A program made the translations under genes and the position numbers. Under the pieces are notes generated by a model. That model had not been told where the DNA came from. It made no database searches and saw only the letters and a program-made list of their open reading frames with translations. From NCBI GenBank assembly GCA_029204225.1, contig CM055107.1, forward strand, positions 30,343,410-30,407,409: a stretch of 64,000 nucleotides of DNA. The letters run 5' to 3'. This DNA is from Diphasiastrum complanatum. Its lineage: Eukaryota; Streptophyta; Lycopodiopsida; Lycopodiales; Lycopodiaceae. This document shows, piece by piece, positions 58,883 to 64,000 of this stretch (position 1 is its first letter; each line of letters starts with the position of its first letter).

Positions 58883-60567
58883 ATGTCTTCTACTCAGTGC
58901 ATGATACCAGCTAACGTCAATTGGAAGGTGTGCAGCAAGCTGGACCTTGAAGAATTTCAAATGTTAGCTGATCGATGCGGACTCAGCTACACTCTGATAG
59001 TCGATCCATCCATAGTCCTGATTGAAGCTAGCAACGAGTTCATTCAGGGGATGATTGACGTCACAAATGCTGTAGTTTCATCATAGGTCCGAGGAGTTAG
59101 AATGGACATCTCGGAGGCGACATTTACTGTCGCGCTCCACTTACCAAGTGAAGGATCAGTATCTCCAGTTTTATCCAGGGAGGATATTGATGAAGCTAAT
59201 CTCTTTCATGGGAATTTTTATATGCCGAGCAAAGGATATAAAATTTCTCTGATCAGAGACTCGGCTTTGAGGAATTTCTGCAAATACTGCAACCAAGTCC
59301 TCTTTGCAACAGACGCGGACATGACAATTGCAGTCACAAACATTGGATATTTGCTCTTGGCCATCAAGGGAGAGCAGATTAATTTTGTTGCCATCGCTTT
59401 TAAGGCCTTCCACATGTCGATGAAGCATGGCAAGTTTGCAGCATATGCAGCTCACATTTCCCACTTGTGTCTGCATTATAGCATTTTGATGTCAAGGGAA
59501 TTGGAGTTGCTGGAAAAGAGGAAGACCGCACCTGCAGCTCTACAGCAAGTGGATCTTACCAGCATCGAGATTGTCGATGTCACAAGTGATGCAGGGACAA
59601 GTCAAGTAGTGCAAGATTCTTTGCCTGCCACTTTTGATGCTGCTGCATACACTAACATGGCAGATGTAGAGAATATGGAGGACGACAATCAAGATGCTGC
59701 TAATTTCAGAATCGAGTAGATCCAGGATGACGCCATTCAAGTTTTTGATGTTGCGAAGGATACCACCACCACCACTGGTGCTGTCGATACTGAAGACACA
59801 CCTGATCAAGCAGAGCAGAAGGATCAGACTCTGGAACCATATACACCTGTTTGGTTGTCGGATGTGAATCCCGAAGTAAAGCATATGGTATATCTGTGAA
59901 ATACAAATGTTGTCCAAAGAGGGTACGAGTTGAAGATAACCAAAATGTAGGGGCCGAGATGATATGAAGAAGCAAAAGACCAAACTCTTGGCTCAACTCA
60001 ATACCATGGAGCAGAGTAACAAGAAGTTTGAAGTCACATTAAGGAAGTCAAATGACTATTCTTTGTCTCTTCAGTCCGAATTGGACAAGAGCAAGGATGA
60101 CTTATCTGCTACACAGAAGCAAATTGCTTCATTCGATTCAGAGCACATTGCTCTCAATAATAAGGTAGACTTCTATCAAAAGAAAGAAGGCAGAAAATCT
60201 GTAGCAGTAGTTGGACTCCGAAAAGTTAGCAAAGATAAGTGCCGACACGACACTACCATGTTGTTCTGATGGGGGCACAATCAAGGTTGATGCAGCCAAA
60301 TGGAAACAGGTGCAATCAACACTATTGGACACCTTCAAGAGTGAGCTCCTTCAACCTCTGTATGAGGAAAAGAACAGATTTGAGGAGGAGCTCATTGACT
60401 TGAAAGAACTATCTGATGTTGGGTGTTCTAGTGTGAATTCACATGAGGAACACACCCAGGCCTTGAAAAATATCGATAGTCTAATGGTAGAAGTTCTGAC
60501 CTATCGCAAGGAGAAGCAGGCGGATTCAAGTAGCCTCGATTGTTCCAATTTATTTTGTACGAAATGA
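58883..60567 (+). pseudogene. Gypsy-3 accessory ORF downstream of integrase
   Basis: The ATG at 58883 (MSSTQCMIPANVNWKVCSKL) opens a 67-codon frame ending at a TAG (59084). The same frame continues with MDISEATFTVALHLPSEGSV from 59102 for 205 codons, then, after further stops and shifts, with two coiled-coil pieces (59964-60269; 60211-60567). The N-terminal globular part includes LFHGNFYMPSKGYKISLIRD and FKAFHMSMKHGKFAAYAAHI. The C-terminal coil contains ELLQPLYEEKNRFEEELIDL, homologous to the Gypsy-2 accessory ORF. No transmembrane segment or signal peptide is evident, so an envelope role is not supported. Family not recognised; it may be a coiled-coil structural or targeting protein of this lineage. 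Confidence 0.7.
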
Positions 60568-62158
60568 TTGAGAATCGCTAAGTAGAAAGATAGTAATGTA
60601 AAATAATAGCCTAAACCGGCTGTTCTTGGTTGTTTTAAAAGAAAGTCAATACCTCTTGGACTGTCGGTTGGTATCTTACGTATGTGGGGACCGCCTGGTC
60701 ATGACCCCTCAAATTTTCTATGAAATAGGTCTTGAAAAAAGTGACATTCTGGCAGGCTTTTCCAAACAAAAGGGAAGATCTTAACAAACAAACAACGGGG
60801 GGTGTTGGGGGGGGAAGGAGAGCTGAATCACAACCACACGTTTATTCATAGGAACTTCTTGCCCAAAGTTTCCTCCTAGGCCTCTATAATTGAAAGGTGA
60901 TTTTTTTTATCTCATAAAATTTTTGCAATTGTCACAGGTTCCACATATGTATTAAAATAACTGTTATTTTTAAACATCTCTGGTGCATGCTCGTGCTTGC
61001 ATGCATGCACCTACACTATGTGCACTGCTCAAGATCGAGAAAAATTTTTGGTGCCTGCGTAAAATCAGTTTTGACATTTTCACAAAAAAAACGGACCAGC
61101 CTCACAGAACGAAATCTATGGGGCAATTATTTTTTATAGGCACATTCCGGACGGTGCACATAAAAAAATTTACTTTTTTTACATGCACCTTCCACTCGAA
61201 AGGTGAGTGTAAGAAAAAATTGACCTAAAAACAAAAAAAGAAAAAAAAATTAAAAAACGAAATTTACGCAAGGGAAGGGCCGGCTAGCTCCTTTGCCCTT
61301 CGGCCCGCGGAAGGGCCTGGAGCCAGACCTTCTCTCCCCCCCCCCCCCCCCCCCCAAAAAAAAAGAAAAAGTTCCTGTTGTGTAGTGTGTGCTTGCATGA
61401 TTGAAACTGAAAAATTAAAAACTTTCAGGCCCACCAAGAAATTGGTGCCATTTGGCATTTGTTGCCCGCCTCAGGACATTTTACGCACAGGCAAGGCTTT
61501 AAAGCCTGTGCGTCGGAGCTGTACGGACAGCCCAGCGCTGCCATCCTCCCTGCTTCCGATAGCCGGCCGGCGGCCCTCCCTGATCAAGGCCCTGAGCCGC
61601 CACCGCCGGCGCCCGGTCCCCTGCTCCTCCTGCAGCGCCACGTGGCTGAGTGAAATATATCCCACATGGCGATATTGCGCTGAGGCCAAAAGCCCAGGCA
61701 CGATGTGACTCGAAGGACAAACAAGTCTTAGGAGTCACAACTCCTTCCAGCGTACGGCGATAGATTTATGTGGACTCTGGAGCACCTGGAGTCAGATTAT
61801 CCTGTCTCAATGCGTCTTTTCAAACAGATTCTGTATCCGTTATATCAAATGTATATATGTGCAATGCAATTCATGTAGTCACCACCTCCCATGATTCTGG
61901 GTTTGTCTTGAGTATGGTGTATCAGATTTGAGCTCTTCCGATCCTGTACTTCATTCTGCTTAAAGCAAAGCTTTGTTCATCACTATTGATTCTGTCTGGT
62001 TTTGTTTTTGAGATAATTGCTGAAGTGTGAGATATGAGCTAGATAATTGCTCGTCTCACAGTGAGATATGAGCTGACAGTGAGATTGTGGCATTTCTGCA
62101 GCATTAGATTGGTGTTTTTTTGGTTTTCCTACACTTGATTATACCAAAACCAAAGCAG
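60568..62158. other. Spacer between Gypsy-3 and the hydrolase gene
   Basis: No gene supported. G runs near 60797-60815 and a C20 run at 61336-61355 followed by A9. A GC-rich segment at 61260-61680 gives overlapping 64-107-codon frames on both strands that look compositional. A perfect palindromic G-box, GCCACGTGGC, lies at 61637-61646. Sequence from about 61750 on is probably the hydrolase promoter or 5' UTR. Confidence 0.5.
61637..61646. promoter_or_regulatory. Palindromic G-box
   Basis: GCCACGTGGC, about 600 bp upstream of the hydrolase ATG. CACGTG is the core bound by plant bZIP and bHLH factors. Functional relevance is inferred from position only. Confidence 0.35.
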
Positions 62159-62250
62159 ATGTGGATGAACCCATCTCCAGGTTGCATTTTGTGGATGATT
62201 TTAGCAAGCATTTGATGTAATTCTCAAAGATCTGTGGCATGGTACGCTAG
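62159..62250 (+). promoter_or_regulatory. Cluster of three short upstream ORFs
   Basis: The first uORF starts at 62159 (18 codons, with a second in-frame ATG at 62165) and stops with TGA at 62213-62215. That TGA overlaps an ATG at 62215 immediately followed by TAA (a start-stop element). A third, ATG-GTA-CGC-TAG (62239-62250), ends one base before the main ATG at 62252. If the transcript begins upstream, these could lower translation of the hydrolase. Confidence 0.45.
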
Positions 62251-62251
62251 A

Positions 62252-63217
62252 ATGGCACCTCCTAGTAGCTCAAGTAGCACAGAGCAACTACTTCCAACTC
62301 ATGAAAAAAGAGAAGGTGTGGATGTTTTATGGCAGGTTCCTGATCAGCCAAGAGCGGTGCTGTTTATTGCTCACGCTGGAGGTGGGAACCCAGGCACGTA
62401 CTGGGATCATCACCCCCCGAACCTTAATTCCTACATCGGCGTTCAAGAACACGCAAAGATTGTGCGATACGCCCTGTCACGTTCTTGCGCAGTGATTGCT
62501 GTGAAAAGCGTTAAAGATTACTGGCAGGATTGGCCTCCGGAGGCATCTCAAGATGCAATCAATGTGAAATTGATCCTCACAACTTGGCTTTCAGAGCACG
62601 GGCTGCAAGATCTGCCTCTAACCGCTCTGGGTGCTGCCTCCGGCGGTAACTTTGTATCAGTTCTGGCTCTCACAGTCAGATTTTCTGCTATTGTGATCAT
62701 GATCTCTCATGGAGTCACCAGATCGTTTGAGAGAAGTGATGGCACTTACCCACCCACACTGTTCATTCACATGCCAAAAGATGCGTTCACCTCGAAAAAG
62801 GTTGCTGAAGAAATAGATACTCTAAGGAGCAAAGGCATTCCTGCCAAAGGAATTGCATGCTCAGAGTTTCCGGTCTACCCTCAAGCCTTGGTAGATCACA
62901 CGCCTGGCTTTTGCTTTGAATCCGCTGCAAAGATTTACTTGGAGATGATCTCTGAAGGGGTTCTAAGCTCGCAGGGTTGGGTTATAGAGCCACTCCGCCC
63001 TCCAAAAGTAGGAAAATTGTTACAAAGGTTAAATATATTGCCAGTTAAAATGAGTGATGGATTGAAAGCTATACGAATGAGAGAGTGGGAGGAGAATATC
63101 AGTGATCTACTGCGAGTGGCGAAAGCTCGTCATGCTGTGACTAGCCGTCACTGTGAGGAGATGTTCAATTGGCTGGAGGGGAAGTACTTGGAAGACGTAG
63201 GCTGCTGCAATGACTGA
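62252..63217 (+). CDS. Alpha/beta-hydrolase-like protein, 321 aa, uninterrupted
   Basis: The first ATG of the open frame is at 62252; the frame stays open upstream but only to a GTG, which a plant nuclear gene would not use. The protein has an oxyanion-loop-like HAGGGNPGTYWD at 41-52, a nucleophile elbow GAASGGNF with Ser130 (first Gly of GxSxG replaced by Ala), then candidate acid Asp177 (FIHMPKDAF) and His216 (LVDHTPGF). The spacing fits an alpha/beta-hydrolase fold. A Ser-rich N-terminus precedes it; no signal peptide or membrane segment is seen. The C-terminal ~75 residues are polar and probably helical. Substrate unknown. No intron or defect is visible in the coding frame. It could be a single-exon gene or a retrocopy; a 5' non-coding exon is possible. 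Confidence 0.8.
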   Translation: MAPPSSSSSTEQLLPTHEKREGVDVLWQVPDQPRAVLFIAHAGGGNPGTYWDHHPPNLNSYIGVQEHAKIVRYALSRSCAVIAVKSVKDYWQDWPPEASQDAINVKLILTTWLSEHGLQDLPLTALGAASGGNFVSVLALTVRFSAIVIMISHGVTRSFERSDGTYPPTLFIHMPKDAFTSKKVAEEIDTLRSKGIPAKGIACSEFPVYPQALVDHTPGFCFESAAKIYLEMISEGVLSSQGWVIEPLRPPKVGKLLQRLNILPVKMSDGLKAIRMREWEENISDLLRVAKARHAVTSRHCEEMFNWLEGKYLEDVGCCND

Positions 63218-64000
63218 GTATTTTCTTAGCTTACTCTTCTGTTATATCCATCTGTTTCATTTTCAGCACAGTTCCCAGCTTTTTTCCTTTACTTCTCAGA
63301 CTTTTGTCTGGAAACGGCAAGTGTAACATTAAACTAGATTCTAGTGAGCTCGATAGATTTTGATATGCCGTCCTTCAAGCAAGAACCGTGATTCAGAAAA
63401 CAATTCAAGATAAACATGTTTTAAGAAAAGTGATGTTTACATCATTGTTGGTCAGGGGGAGAAATCGCTATCAAACGCGGATTTAGCTGCTTTTCATTTG
63501 AATAGAAAATGTTTACTATATTAGTGTTTACTTGCTGCATTTACGTGTTCTTTAAGAGGACACTGGCTATTTTTTCAGATTTGGACATTACGAAATAGAA
63601 AATTTTGACATTAAAATCTTATTCAAAGAGCAGATACCATCAGACCATTTCAACACGCTGAGTATGTGACTGATTTTCCCTCCAGTAACAGCGGATTAAG
63701 TTAAACCATTACAATGATTAAGTTAAAGCTAGAAGTAGCAAACGATCTCCTTAAGACAAACCGTATATCAGTGCTTCATATATTGAGATTGAAAAAATAT
63801 GATTTTGTCTCAGATAAAGTATTTTCTGAATACTTTCAAGTTTATATGCTCCTGCTAATATTCGCTAATATTCACACGAGATGTACCACTGTTGAACCGT
63901 TGAGAGATGTGGATTAAGCAAATGCTGAGACCACTAAAATCGTATACAGGTTGATCTTATCCATATATGGACTCCTACAAGATAAATTTTGTTGGGTAGG
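63218..64000. other. Hydrolase 3' flank, nothing further seen
   Basis: AT-rich sequence with a 67-codon frame at 63714 that has no support. No transposon ends recognised. Confidence 0.5.

Larger units (their letters stand above)
51309..60567 (+). mobile_element. Gypsy-3: Athila/Tat-like LTR retrotransposon, 3'-truncated
   Basis: Order on the plus strand: 5' LTR, primer-binding site, gag with zinc knuckles, protease, RT, RNase H (interrupted by a 702-bp insertion), integrase, accessory ORF. It is of the same family as Gypsy-2 by gag, protease-RT linker, PBS and accessory ORF. Many stops and frameshifts make it inactive. The 3' LTR and the C-terminal part of the accessory ORF are missing. Confidence 0.85.

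Noticed and set aside
58883-60567. Reading the Gypsy-3 accessory ORF as a retroviral envelope
   Set aside because: No signal peptide, fusion-like peptide or transmembrane segment is visible. Position alone is not enough.
61264-61738. GC-rich overlapping ORFs on both strands
   Set aside because: All six frames are open because of base composition. No domain is seen and opposite-strand frames overlap fully.
62234-62251. Six extra N-terminal residues on the hydrolase starting at GTG
   Set aside because: A GTG start is not expected for a plant nuclear gene; the ATG at 62252 is the first suitable start in frame.
1-64000. CRISPR arrays, bacterial operons, tRNA or rRNA genes
   Set aside because: Tandem repeats here are duplications or microsatellites without spacer structure. 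The spliced 4CL and LTR elements show a plant nuclear origin. I did not recognise any tRNA or rRNA, although a tRNAscan run would be needed to exclude them.

Overview
This window is nuclear DNA of a land plant. It carries a 4-coumarate:CoA ligase gene with five GT-AG introns. The rest is dominated by nested Ty1/copia and Ty3/gypsy LTR retrotransposons, a CACTA-type element and long microsatellites. Low gene density and deep nesting suggest a large, repeat-rich vascular-plant genome. The sequence alone does not decide between gymnosperm, fern and other lineages.

Only two ordinary host genes are convincing. On the minus strand (25195-29084) is a six-exon 4CL predicted at 556 residues. It has the [10 protein letters not shown] and GEFCIRG boxes and the C-terminal catalytic lysine, so it should act at the entry to phenylpropanoid/lignin metabolism. 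On the plus strand (62252-63217) is an uninterrupted 321-residue alpha/beta-hydrolase-like protein, preceded by three very short upstream ORFs. A possible 39-residue secreted peptide ORF lies at 4522-4641 (minus).

Layout. 1-10 kb: three diverged copies of an unnamed dispersed repeat, a copia gag/protease relic, several tandem duplications and a long hairpin. 11-22.9 kb: a four-level nest. A plus-strand copia (Copia-1) is split by a minus-strand LTR element with little coding capacity (11667-20329, TSD AATCT). That element holds a second minus-strand copia (Copia-2, 13116-18068), whose right LTR holds a 375-bp MITE (17333-17707). 22.9-32.6 kb: the 4CL gene and its flanks. 32635-34237: a non-autonomous CACTA-like element (TSD TAT) full of TCGGATTCCGA subterminal motifs. 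34.6-36.3 kb: AT, GT and TATG microsatellites, C/G-rich low complexity, and GCCACATGGC repeats. 37-39.6 kb: a copia fragment and a minus-strand chromovirus fragment.

39.6-60.6 kb holds three gypsy elements. Gypsy-1 (plus) is split inside its protease by Gypsy-2 (41261-49717, TSD AGGTT). The LTRs, primer-binding site, gag and a 3' accessory ORF of Gypsy-2 all read minus, but its RT-RNaseH-integrase block reads plus, as if inverted in place. Gypsy-3 (about 51309-60567, plus) is a relative of Gypsy-2. It keeps the N-terminal part of the same accessory ORF downstream of integrase and carries a 702-bp insertion flanked by AACAT.

No autonomous element is intact: nearly every retroelement reading frame is broken. 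The most unusual signals are the inverted pol block of Gypsy-2, the accessory ORF shared by Gypsy-2 and Gypsy-3, and the long non-retroviral reading frame that replaces reverse transcriptase in Copia-2.
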